In this document: one piece after another, positions 35,981 to 48,387 of the stretch
How positions within the stretch are numbered: the first letter of the stretch is position 1
Layout: each line of letters begins with the position of its first letter
Origin: Gossypium raimondii
Lineage: Eukaryota > Streptophyta > Magnoliopsida > Malvales > Malvaceae
Direction: 5' to 3'
Length of the DNA stretch: 64,000 bases
NCBI RefSeq assembly: GCF_025698545.1
Contig: NC_068575.1
Coordinates: forward strand, 52,647,980 to 52,711,979
Position numbers and translations under genes: made by a program
Notes under the pieces: model-generated
Seen by the model: only the letters and a program-made list of their open reading frames with translations
What the model was told of the DNA's origin: nothing
Database searches by the model: none

Positions 35981-38900
35981 ATGCTTAAGACTCTGGTACT
36001 CCGTTCTTCTTCTCTTTCCTTTTCTCACTTTAACCACTTCTCCACCTTACCCAGAAAATTCCCATTTTCCTTCACTCACTTTCCTTGTCCTTTCTCGACC
36101 GTTTTCCCTCGACCCGTTAACTCCTGCAGGTGCAAGGTCTTCGCCATGGCTGAACGGACCTCCACTTCAAGTTCCCACTCCCTTAAGTATACTAATCGTC
36201 TCGCAACTGAGCATAGTCCTTATCTTCTTCAACATGCTCATAACCCGGTAATTCTGTCTTATCTTCTTCTATCGTGGGATGTATGGGACTGATGGGTTTT
36301 ATTTCTTTTGAATATTTCAGCTCAGTTGAGTTTAATAAATGATTGGCTTTATAAAATTGAGCCAAAAAGAAAACATATCAGTTCAATGAGTTAAGACTTT
36401 ATTTTGAAGGTTGATTGGTATCCTTGGGGTGAAGAAGCTTTTGCAGAAGCAAGAAAAAGAGACGTGCCAATCTTCTTATCAAGTATGATATAGTCTTACT
36501 TATTGTCATTTGGATAATTTACAGTTATTGAAAATTGACAATTTGTTACTAATTTCGGTCATTTGGTCATTTATTTTTATGGTGGATTCTTTTTGAAGTT
36601 GGATACAGTACCTGTCACTGGTAAAAAGTCTTAACCCATTTGTGCAAATCGACATCTGGACTACATTATTTTTGTGAATCCAAATAGTGAAATGAGAACT
36701 GACAGATTCCTGTCATTTATGAAGGTGTCATGTGATGGAGGTGGAGTCTTTTGAAAACGAAGAGGTGGCAAAGTTGTTGAATGATTGGTTTGTGAGTATT
36801 AAGGTGAGTGAATTTATTTGATGTTTTTTTTTTTTTTTTGGTATGTGGTAATGTGCAATTCTGGCTTGGTAATGGTAAGTCATTAACTAACCTAGGTGTC
36901 CTTAAAGCGTTTGATCTCCCATACTCTTCTGACATGCTACTACAGGTGGATCGAGAAGAAAGGCCCGATGTTGACAAGGTAAATGAGATACACAGTAATT
37001 GTATAAGCTCTTTTGTGCAGTTACTCTGATTGTGATTAACTGATTATAACATCATTTTGTAAGCATAGCAGAGTGATTGCATAGTTCACACACAATGAAA
37101 GTCAGTATAAAAATTAATAGGTCATGGTCCACTGTTTCAAATATATTGTGCTCACAGAATAATTTTCGTTTTTTTCTAGGTGTACATGACATATGTGCAG
37201 GCTTTGTACGGTGGTGGAGGGTGGCCGCTGTCCGTTTTGCTTTCACCTGATTTAAAACCCTTAATGGGTGGAACTTACTTTCCTCCTGAGGATAAGTATG
37301 GAAGGCCTGGATTTAAGACCATTCTTAGGTTAGCATATATTCTTCCTGAAACACTAGTTTTTGTTTTCCTGTAGCTTCGTAATTCTTATCCATCCCTTTT
37401 CTGGTGGGATTGTAAGCACTGATTGGTGCCATCTGGATGTAGTTTTAAGATTTGAGTTTAAACTTTAAACCTTCTCCTTTCAAATTCATATTACTTCACT
37501 AATGCATGTTGTTTTTTCACTTTGCACAATTTATTCTTCTCCACCCGCACACTTTCGTTCTGCTATTACAGAAAGGTGAAGGATGCTTGGGATAATAAAA
37601 GAGATATGATTGTTAAGAGTGGAGCCTTTGCTATTGAACAGCTATCAGAAGCATTATCGGCTAGTGCAGGTTCAAATCAGTTGCCAGATGGGCTTGCACA
37701 AAATGCATTACGCTTATGTGCAGAGCAGGTATGCTTCTATCTTTCCAGAACTTGACATGGCCTATTCATGAACAACCATAACCCGATTCTAGTAATATAG
37801 CCTGGGTATAATTTAATCATTGAGTTTTATTGAAGTGCTTCATTGGTTCTTTTTTTTTTTCTTTTTTGCTGTGTTTGGCAATGTTGTAATAAGAAAAGCA
37901 GAATATTTTTTCCTTGAGATCAATGTTTGCTTGTTCCAAATAGATAAATGTTTCACTTTTCAGGAGTTATTAACTGCATTTCTTTTCAGCTGTCTAACAG
38001 CTATGATTCAAGGTTCGGTGGTTTTGGATCTGCTCCCAAGTTTCCTAGACCAGTCGAGATTCAATTGATGCTCTATCAGTCCAAAAAATTAGAGGAAAGC
38101 AGAAAACCTGGTGAAGCAAAAGAGAGTCTGAAAATGGTTTTCTTTAGTTTGCAATGCATGGCAAGAGGAGGTATGCATGACCACGTTGGAGGTGGTTTTC
38201 ACAGATATAGTGTGGACGAATGCTGGCATGGTCAGTTTCTTTCTTTGTTTGTTGTTTTTGTCTCTACCTTTTTGTTTTAATTTCTAGCAGTTGAAAGAAA
38301 AATGTTTGCATGGAATATTATCTTTCTGATTGACATGATCGTCAAATATTAACAAATAATTCATTATATACTATTAATATTAACTGCAACATGTGTTTTT
38401 GAGCTTCATTTTGTCTGTTGTTCTGATGGACATGATTGTAACTTTTACTTCTCTTGCAGTTCCTCATTTTGAGAAAATGCTGTACGATCAAGGGCAACTT
38501 GCCAATGTTTACTTGGATGCTTTTTTCATCTCTAGAGACATATTATATTCATTTATATCTCGAGATATCCTTGATTATTTAAGGAGAGATATGATTGGGT
38601 CAGAAGGTGGAATCTTTTCAGCAGAGGATGCTGATAGTGCTGAATTTGAAGGTGCAACCAGAAAAAAGGAGGGAGCATTCTACATATGGACGAGCAAAGA
38701 GGTCATTTTCCATCATTTTTGACCGAGCATGTGCATATTTCATTATATTAGGATACTTTTGATTATGGAGGGAGAAAATAAGATATTATAAAGCATGGTG
38801 CTCATCGCCCTATGACGAGATTTTTCATTGCACTAGGACTCTTGTGCTTCAGTTGATATTGGGAAAAGAAGAAGATTTTATTTAGCATGATGCTCATCTT

Positions 38901-41259
38901 GATATGATTAGAATTGTCCTTTACATGGCTTAGTTTATTTATCTATGTTTTTGAGCTTCATTGTTGTGTCAAATGACCCTATGCCTCTACTATATAGTTT
39001 TACTTTTCGAGCTGTGTATGAAAACTGCACATACATTTGTGATTGATCATAATGCTTCTTATCTGGTAACATGTAGTCATTCCTATTATGAGATAATGAT
39101 CGTTGTAATTGCCAGTTCCCTCCTTATCTTAAGTTTCTAAAGAATATGTTGATCTTCATGTTTAAGATTGATGACATTCTTGGAGAGCATGCTAGTCTTT
39201 TTAAGGAACATTACTATGTAAAGCCATCAGGAAACTGCGATCTTTCTAGCATGAGTGACCCGCACAAGGAATTCAAGGGGAAAAATGTGCTCATTGAAAG
39301 AAATGATTCTTCAGCACTGGCATCAAAACTTGGCATGTCAATCCAGGAGTATCTGGATATTCTAGGTGAATGCAAAAAGAAACTTTTTGATGCAAGGGCA
39401 AAGAGACCTAGGCCACATTTGGATGATAAGGTACGTATCTGACAGAAATAATGTTAGGCGACTCCTCTTATTACTTTTTTTCTTACTGGTGATAAACACT
39501 TACCTCAAGTACTTGCTAGGTGATTGTATCGTGGAATGGACTTGCAATTTCATCTTTTGCAAAAGCATCTAAAATCCTCAAGGGTGAACCGCAGGGCACA
39601 AATTCCAACTTCCCTGTTGTTGGATGTGATGTAAGATTTTAACCTTCTTCACTCATGGAAAGCAAGTTGATTTGTCATAGTGGCTTTAATTGGAAAGAGT
39701 TGCTTTATAGATTTTAACCATGCTCATGACTGGATTATGCTTTTAAAATTTATAGCTCCCAAAACCTTCCCAAGGATGAAAAAGCTAATGATATGATGTA
39801 TGTATTAACTTTTACATAATACGAGAGAAGCTAGCACGCCATATATTGTGGCTGGCTTTGGTTGTAGCACAAATGCTTATAAGACCTGTTACAGCTAAGC
39901 CTAGTAGTAAAGTAAAACTGGTTTATTAGTGGTTTAGCTATTTCCCTAGGGCAATATGGTAAGCCAAAAAGTTTTGTCCTATTCTCTTGATTGGTAATTT
40001 TGACACTTGAAGATACTAGTGATCTAATTATATTTTTAAGTGATCTTCAAACTTCTTAAGTGGTCACCATGTTGATAGCAGGAGCGGTATTGTCCTGCTA
40101 TTTTTACATTATTGCATTTTCTTGCCGGTTAATTCTTATTTGAGTAAAACAATTTTGCTATTTGATAATTCCAGCCTAAGGAGTACATGGAAGTTGCAGA
40201 AAAGGCGGCAAATTTTATTAGAAGACATCTGTACAATGAACAAACACGCAGGCTTCAGCATAGCTTTAGGAATGGCCCATCAAATGCACCCGGGTTTTTA
40301 GATGATTATGCGTTCTTGATTTCAGGGCTGCTGGATCTTTACGAGTTTGGTGGTAGCACTGATTGGTTAGTTTGGGCAACTGAACTCCAGGATATGCAGG
40401 CAAGGGCTATAGATGGTCTTCTTTTCACCAGGATCAGTTTCCTGTCTCCTTGCTAGTAGTAATTTTTTCATCTTACTTCCCAATTCTATGGTCCAGGATG
40501 AGTTATTCCTCGACAGAGAAGGTGGAGCCTATTTTAACACTCCAGGAGAAGACCCTTCTGTGCTTCTCCGAGTAAAGGAAGATCACGATGGAGCCGAACC
40601 ATCAGGAAACTCAGTCTCTGCAATCAATCTTGTGAGATTGGTCTCCATGGTTTCTGGCAGTAAATCCGACCATTACAGGCAGAACGGAGAGCATCTTCTG
40701 GTTTGTCCTCACTTCAAAGAGAATAATTTTTCCTCGAATCAAATTTGCTTTCTACAAATAGCGACTTGGTTTTGGAACTCTGTGTGTGTTTGCAGGCTGT
40801 TTTCGAGTCGAGATTAAAGGAAATGGCAATGGCAGTGCCACTTATGTGTTGTGCAGCCGATATGCTGTCGATTCCTTCCAGGAAGCAAGTTGTGCTGGTT
40901 GGCCATAAGCCTTCAGAAGAGTTCGAAAACATGCTTGCGGCTGCTCATGCCTCATATGATCCGAACAAAACAGTAATAACACAAGACAAACAACACCTTT
41001 TATCTCCATTACATCCAAAACTTGACCCTGTCCTCATTCAATGTAACAGGTAATTCATATAGATCCAACAAACACAGCAGAGATGGAATTTTGGGAAACG
41101 AATAATAACAAAGTGGCTCTCATGGCAAGAAACAATTTTGCAGCTGACAAAGTGGTTGCTCTTGTATGCCAAAGTTTCAGTTGCAGGCCCCCAGTAAGCA
41201 GCCCTGAATCTCTACAACATATGCTCTCAAACAAGTCTGCCTCGTCCTCTGTTGTATGA
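35981..41259 (+). CDS. DUF255/thioredoxin-fold protein, SPATA20/YyaL-like (At4g03200-like)
   Basis: Fifteen exons join in frame to 817 aa: 35981-36247, 36410-36482, 36599-36620, 36725-36803, 36946-36978, 37180-37328, 37572-37728, 37990-38230, 38460-38701, 39167-39430, 39520-39630, 40175-40399, 40497-40700, 40796-40972, 41050-41259. The first 55 residues are Ser/Phe/Arg-rich without acidic residues, like an organellar transit peptide; a second in-frame ATG (36146) follows. The thioredoxin-like DUF255 domain runs from [20 protein letters not shown] to GGTYFPP and holds the STCHWCHVM active-site motif; an alpha/alpha-barrel region with [27 protein letters not shown] and HFEKMLYDQ follows. Conserved from bacteria to animals; biochemical role not established. 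Two oddities are a 22-nt microexon and a GC-AG intron after 40399. Closest recalled relative is Arabidopsis At4g03200, of similar length. Confidence 0.93.
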
Positions 41260-44200
41260 ATCTGTCATTGCTTTACTTGGTAGTGTATGATAAAAAAGAA
41301 AAAACATACGGCCAAAATCACATGTAATACTCTTGTATACGGTGAACCAATGATTTTAACACCAAACAATGGTTTGATAGAATACTCTTCTTTTTTTAAT
41401 AATTAATATTGCTTTTTCGTATTTTTTTTTTCAATTTCTGGACAAAATAATCTGTATATTTAGATTCCTTATGCAAAGTTTTCCTTTTTTTCTAGTCAGA
41501 AGGGTTTACTAATTGACTAGTAATATCATTTAATCATTAAACCTGAGAATGTGATAATAATATGGTATTATGAGATTATGTAAGGTCATCATTTAATTTT
41601 TTAAAATTAATATATAATATGATATAATTTTAGAATTTTATAACATCACATGTCACAAAATTACTAAATTCAAGAATTAATTTAGATAAAAATAAAAATC
41701 TAGAAAAAAATATCAAAGGTTATCATTTCAGATGTGTGTATATTGATGCAATTATTCTCTAAACCAACCATAAAGTTGGTTTTATTAGTAACCCATTTAG
41801 TTTTTCTTAAATGTGAATTCCCAAGTTCCAAGTTATATTATCATGTAACTATAATTCTAGTGTAAAAGTTCAACATATTTGAGTTTAAGATTTTTTGTGT
41901 TCGGATTTTGAAATTCGAATTATTTTGAGATCGGTCTCAATCTCGGATTTAGTTGTTTTACATTTAATATAATCATATATATTTATATAATTTAAATGTT
42001 TAAATATTAATATAAAATAAAAATTTTGCTATAAAAATATATAAATTTATTTATTATATAAAACCAATTGTGTTAAATACTTTAAAATGATATATTACAA
42101 GTTAATCATGCTGATTTTTGAAAACCAATTAAACGAGTTTCTTTTATATATTTTATGATGAAAAGAATTTATGCTTACAACAAATTAAAACTGGACTATT
42201 ACTTTGAAATCATATAAAATTTGAGAAGAGATAATGTTAAATAATATTATTTTAAATTCTAAAATACGTGATATTCTTATGTATTAGTATTTCATGACAT
42301 AAGTTTAACCCTAAATTAAGAAAAAACATTTTATTATTAGTTGATGATATACAAATATTTCTTAGATCTAAACCATTTATTATCCTTATATTTCAAAAAT
42401 TAGAAGCTAAATATAATGACAAATAATTAGACAAAGGAATTTTAAAATTAGATATTAATATCATAAAGTTTTTGCGATTGTGTAATAGTGGTAATCTCAT
42501 TTTCTCCAAAATTTGCTATTTCATTATGTATAAAATAAACGGTTTATTTATTAAGAAAAAATTGTTTGAATAAAACTAATAATTAAAGTTTTTATAAAAA
42601 TATTTAATTACAGGTTGATTATTTTATTTTATTACTAAATTTGGGTTCAAGGTAATTTTAGGTTCGAATTTGATAGGATTGGAATTCTTTAAGTTGGGAT
42701 TTTTTTTGAGTCAAATTCTTGAGTTGAGGCCATTTTACCACCTCTAATAATATTCAGACTGTGTGTTAATCCTGATCCCAATCAAACTGACAGTAGAGAG
42801 GCTAAGGGAGCAGCAAAATTCAATGTGGCCAGGTTTGACTCGAATTTGTTGAGACCAAATTTAACCATCATCTTCACTGGAAAATAATAACAGAATATGC
42901 TTTAGAATTTTGGCTGTATACTTGCTAAATGGGTATTTTTTTAAAATTGGATTTAAACATAATGGTCTGTTTGTCATTTGATTTAACATATAGAGACTAT
43001 TTCGTATATCTTTTGAATAAATATAGTAAGATGCAATTCGACTCCTATTACATGGGCCTTCATGATACTTTTAGCCTATATGTTTTTATCTTCAAATCCG
43101 TAATACTGCTATAACGAAGGTTTAGACTGTGTATTGTATAAAAGTATAATTATTAAGGTAATAGTTACAAAAATATATATTTTTATAAACATATCTATTA
43201 TAATTAATTATCCCCACAATTCACTTACTTTTAATTTTATAATAATTATAAAGTGTAATTTGGATGCTCCATTATATTGAATTCAATAGGATCCATTAAT
43301 TAAAATAGTTTACTAAACATGCCGCGTATATGTAATTACAAAATAGTTTACCAAACATGCTGCATAATGCATATGTGTAATTACAAGCAATTACTTTAAG
43401 ATCCAATTACTAAGGTAATGTTTAGAAAATCGCCTAGTAATTGAATTTAGGTGTAATTGCTTGTAATTACACAATGATGACATGTTTGGGAAACCATTGT
43501 AAGTTATGGGTCCCATTAAATTGAGTGTAATTGGAGTACCTCAATTGTACTTTTCAGTTCTTAGGAGAGGGTAATACTTGAAATAATTATGCACGTAATT
43601 ACAACAAATCTAATTTTTTTAAAATTATTTTATTAAAATTATAAAGATTATATTATAAGTATGAACACATATAAGTGTTTAAGATTGTTATAACAAAAAA
43701 TTTATTATATATAATTTTAAAAATTATATTATATGTGTATTTTATAAAGCTATAGCAAAAAAGAAAGAAAGTATTATTTAAATCCTTAAATATTTTTGAA
43801 TTTATGCGAAAAAGTTCATTATAAAAATAATTTACATATTATAAAATGTTATGATATATATATTTACAAAAATTTATGGCCAAGAATAATGAACATAACT
43901 TATTTATGTGTTCATGTTATATATCATAAAATAATATACTTATTTATAAAAAATTATAAAAAGTGTTACGAAAGTTATTGGACAAATTATAAACCTTATA
44001 TATAAAGGTTATATATTATAATCTTTATATTATTATTGACTTAACTTACGTATTATAAAAATAATATAATCTAGCATAAGTCTCTCTCTAAATTAAGTTT
44101 ATATAAGTTTTTATAGTTAAAGCTACAAACTATTTAGATTATGAATCCAAATATCTTTAGGTGGATGTTAATTATGCAAATGCAAAAAGTTTTCTTGCAC

Positions 44201-44545
44201 TATATTGTTGGGTATGATACAAATTGAGATAATTGTGTCAGACACAAGCACCATAAACAGCTAACTCTTTGAGACATTTAAGGCTTCAAAATGTGGTTGA
44301 GAAGAAATTTACCGTTCTAAAAAAAATTTGCATCTTAATATTGTTACCTTAATATACAATAAAAAAAAATGAATCGTATTAGCAAGTTGCACATTTCATA
44401 ACTTCAATCATATAGTCAACTATTTTTTTAGGCTAACATAATACATATGATGGTTTGATTTTAATTTTGTTATAAATTTTTTATCATACTAATAATTTTT
44501 ATAATAATTGATGTTTTAAAAAAATATAATTTATATAATCGTGTA
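41260..44545. other. AT-rich gene-free spacer
   Basis: No coding signal. The part from 43270 on has repeated TGTAATTAC and TTTACCAAACATG motifs in both orientations, continuing at 44795-44945. This suggests an older MITE into which the hAT element inserted; its borders are not resolved. Confidence 0.45.
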
Positions 44546-44553
44546 ATTACAAA

Positions 44554-44786
44554 CAGGGGCGAAGCCAGAACAATTTTTTAGGAGGGCCGAATAAAATTTT
44601 AATTTTTTATAGTCTATATCTTTATAATTTTTAAATGATTAAATAAAATTTTTATAATTTTAGGGGGACCAAAGTGCAATTTTACCTTTACTATTATATA
44701 AGTTTAAACTTTTTTAAAAGGCCTAAATAGAAAATTTTCATTTTAGGGGGGTCGGGGTCCCTGCCAGCCCTCTAGATTCGCCTCTG
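44554..44786. mobile_element. hAT-type MITE, 233 bp, with perfect 8 bp target duplication
   Basis: Terminal inverted repeats CAGGGGCGAAGCCAG and (reverse complement of the right end) CAGAGGCGAATCTAG agree at 12 of 15 bases. ATTACAAA occurs directly on both sides (44546-44553 and 44787-44794). CAGGGGC ends and an 8 bp duplication are hallmarks of hAT elements. No coding capacity; it would need a transposase from elsewhere. Confidence 0.9.
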
Positions 44787-46199
44787 ATTACAAATTGTAC
44801 TACTAAACATAACATAGGGAATTACGATGTAACTATGTAATTATACTTTGTCAACCAAACCCGTTTAAGAAATTACAATTTTATTAATTACAATAAAGTG
44901 ATAATTACCTAGTAATTACACTCTTATTCAATTACTCTGTTGAAAATGATGTTAAATTAATGTTTTAACATAAAATTAACATACAACCACAATGCATACA
45001 AAATTTTACGAAAAAATAATATAAAATTTCACATAAAATTTGATAAGGTTTTGATTGAATTAGTAAAATTGAAATTTTAGAAAATTATGATTCCTCATAT
45101 TAAATCATTTTCTGTATTTTATATAAAACGAAAAAAACACTCTCAATATAATATTTGTTACATTGTAAAAATAAGAGATAATACATTTTTGGCCCTTGAA
45201 CTTGGCAACTAGATCCATTTTGGTACCTTTATTTATTTTTGGTCACTTTGGTATCTAAACTTGGCAACAATGTCTATTTTGATCATTGAACTTAGATTCC
45301 GTCCAGATTTGATGATGACTAGTGTTCTTGGAACAAGACTAGATTGGTCGACCGAACCAACTGGATCGAGAATCGATTGGTATACTAGTCCAAACAAAGG
45401 TGTCGAGTCCATTGAATGGAAAACTACTTGAAACCAGTGAAAATAAAAAAAAAATAGGACAAAAACTAGTAGCCAAACAAGTTGAGCCGGTTTAATAAAA
45501 TTTTTAATATTTTTATGAATTTTAGTTACTATTGGTTTAGCAATTAAATCGATTAAATAGATTGACTCGAGAACTAGTAGTTTGACTCGACTTATTAGAA
45601 GTTTTATAATAGTATCTACATGAATATTAATATTAAACTTTTAATAGAGTTGATATCACAAGTTAATCGATACTAAATCAATTAATAAAAATTAAAATTA
45701 AATTAAAATAGCATCACAAACTTATGAAAATATCAATACTAATATTAAACCCTTGACAAAGTTGACATTACAAGTTAATCGACCCCAATTTAATTAAAAA
45801 ATTAAAATATCAAATTAAATTAGCATCACAAATTAATGGAATATGATATAAAGATAATTTAATAAGTTTTAAATATTTTTAAACAAAAGAAAACTTTCAA
45901 AAAAAAAATTCATGTAAAAAACTCGCCCACATCCTGAACTTAAAACAACTAATCATTTGCCAATGAGATATTGGCAGTATTGATAAAGACTAAGGGCACG
46001 TTTGGTTCGCTGTATTGGATTAGAGGTGAATTGGATTAGAGGTGTAATGGAATAGAGGTTTAATGGAATAGAGGTGTAATAGCAAATCAACTGTTTGGTT
46101 GAATGTAATGGAATAGAGGCGTAATAGTAATCCTGTGTTTGGTTGAATGTAATAGATGTGTAATAGCATAATGGAAAAAACTAAAATAACTAGAATACC

Positions 46200-46990
46200 C
46201 TTAGCATAAATTTGTTTGGGTAAATGATTATTGTTATTGTTATTTAAATTTTAATAATATTATTATTATCAATAATAAATAATTTAATCATATTTAAACA
46301 TAATTATTATTAAATATATTTTAATTAAAATATATAATTTAATAAAATTCTTAATAATTAGCAGAAATTTATTTTGGTAAATTATTTGTTATTGTTATTT
46401 AAATTTTAATAAGATTATTAATATCAGTAATAAATAATTTAATCATATTTAAACATAATTATTATTAAATATATTATAATTAAATTATATAATTTAATAA
46501 AATTCTTAATAATTAATATTCTTACATGAATTTACTCAAATCATAATATATGATACTGTAAAATATAAATTAACATAATTATTATTAAATATGTTATAAT
46601 TAAAATATATAATTTAATAAAATTCTTAATAATTACTATTCTTATATGAATTTATTCAAATCATAATATATGATACTATAAAAGAAAATTTGAAATAATT
46701 AATATTAAATATATTTAAATTAAAATATATGATTTAATAAAATTTAAAATAATTATAACTAATAAATTATATTTTATGAATTTGTATAATTTAAAATAAT
46801 AAATATTACATATAATTTAATAATAATATATAATTTCATAAAATTCTTAATAATAAATTTTCTTATATGAATTTATACAATTTAAAATAATTAATATTAA
46901 ATATAATTTAATAATGATATATAATTTCATAAAATTCTTAATAATAAAATGTTCTTATATGAATTTACTAAAATCAATATATAACTTGAG
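46200..46990 (+). repeat. Degenerate AT-rich tandem repeats inside the Harbinger element
   Basis: Units of roughly 130-190 bp recur four to five times, each with TTTAATAAAATTCTTAATAAT followed (in later copies) by CTTATATGAATTTA. The repeats lie between the left end and the 3' end of the Myb-like gene. Confidence 0.8.
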
Positions 46991-47109
46991 AATTATAGTC
47001 TGCATAAACATAATTAACTTATATTAAGAAAATGTTAGATGAAAATGAAATTCTACATCATAATCCATATGTTATATAGTTTTACAACATCAAAAAGTTT
47101 GAACATTGA

Positions 47110-47468
47110 TATTTAATGGTGAGAAAGAAATCTTCTGACCCATTCCAATCGGGCAACAGAAGGTAAACTAAAGAAAACGATCATTTGAGTTGGATGATCG
47201 GGAATTTTACTCAAAGCATCATACCGCTGATCGTCGGTTAAACCTTCAATTGACCATAAGGCTGAATATAAATTTGAAGCTTTCTCTTCCATCTTTGATA
47301 TTCTTCGACTTCTGAACTACCACCTCTGAGGCAATACTCCTCTCGATTTGATCGCCAACGGCTGGATTTTTCCCCAACAAAGTGGCGCCTTATCAAATGA
47401 AGAATACACATTATCACGAGCATCGATTTCTTCTTTCTCTTGTTTGAAGATGAGGAACCCCTTGGTCT
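47110..47468 (-). pseudogene. Out-of-frame remnant of the Myb-like protein C terminus
   Basis: Beyond the in-frame TAG at 47469-47471 the minus strand still encodes recognisable family tail sequence, but in more than one frame. A serine/lysine-rich linker is in the original frame. An SIASEVVVQK-like segment is in a second. The closing EGLTDD-x-RYDALSKIP and HPTQM-x-VFFSLP segment (to about 47110) is in a third. At least two indels besides the stop are needed to explain this, so the tail is decayed. Confidence 0.75.
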
Positions 47469-48151
47469 CTATCTCGTTCTTGGCTCATGCGAAACATCCA
47501 TGTCATCCAAAGGGATGTCACCGCAATCATAGAATGAGTTTCTTTCTTCATCCATACCTGTAGTACGAACATCCTCAGCATTTATTTCTTCAAGAACATC
47601 AGCAGCTATTTGAGCATCTTTCCCAGTTGCTCGATCTCTTGCGTATATGGTAGTAAGCTGGTCGTAGCAAGGGAAAGTACGATATCTGAATTGCGCGGCT
47701 TCTATGTGACTCTAAAAAAATGAGGAAATCATATTAGTCATAAGTTTGGTAAAAATAATATAATAAAGACTTGAAATAATCTTACCTTTAAATAGGACTC
47801 CCAAACCGCATCTTCAGCAACAACGAGCTGCCTATGCTCGTCCCAACCAAAACCGCTATTGTTTTGGCCATTAAGCATGTCGTAGACGATTGACCACTCC
47901 CTTTTAAGTAACCTAATCCTTGATTCAATATTAGGTTTCGCCTTCAACATTGCATTTGGTAAAACCGTTTGTAGCATTCTCTCCAACTCGTTCAAATAAC
48001 CGGCTTTGAACCCGGTATCAGCATTAAATGTTCCAACATTGTGCAGGTCCACCATGCAGGAAACTAATGCTGCATCTTCCTCGGGAACCCATTTTCTTTT
48101 GCTTCCTCGAGAAGCTTGAGAAGAAGCATTTGATTCTGGAACACCTGACAT
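47469..48151 (-). CDS. Myb/SANT-like DNA-binding protein of the Harbinger element (truncated)
   Basis: Two exons, 48151-47786 and 47711-47469, join after SYLK to give 202 aa ending at an in-frame TAG. Residues 18-120 form a Myb/SANT-like (Myb_DNA-bind_3) domain: KRKWVPEEDAALVSCMVDLH, then NIESRIRLLKREW and GFGWDE. Exon 2 carries FPCYDQL and YARDRATG, typical of this plant family. In PIF/Harbinger elements this partner binds element ends and carries the transposase into the nucleus. Relatives run on for about another 100 residues; here that part persists only as frameshifted remnant (47110-47468). The DNA-binding half may still be made. Confidence 0.8.
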
Positions 48152-48387
48152 AATGATCTTAAGAACAAAAAAAACAAATTATATTAATTACTATTTTAAT
48201 ATCATGATTCAAAAGGTCAACACTTTATAAAATCAAGGAATTAAGTTGAATATCATGAATCAAAAGCTCCATACCACAAAAAATTTAAAATTATAACACA
48301 TGCTGAATTAGAAGAAATTATATTATAATTCAACAAGTTTAGTACAATACAAAAATCAATACAAAAGTTTTACAAAAGTTTCACAAA

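Noticed and set aside
36241..36292. Reading the first SPATA20-like exon through to a stop at 36292
   Set aside because: Family sequence continues as HNPVDWYPWG across a GT donor at 36248; the read-through peptide is intron.
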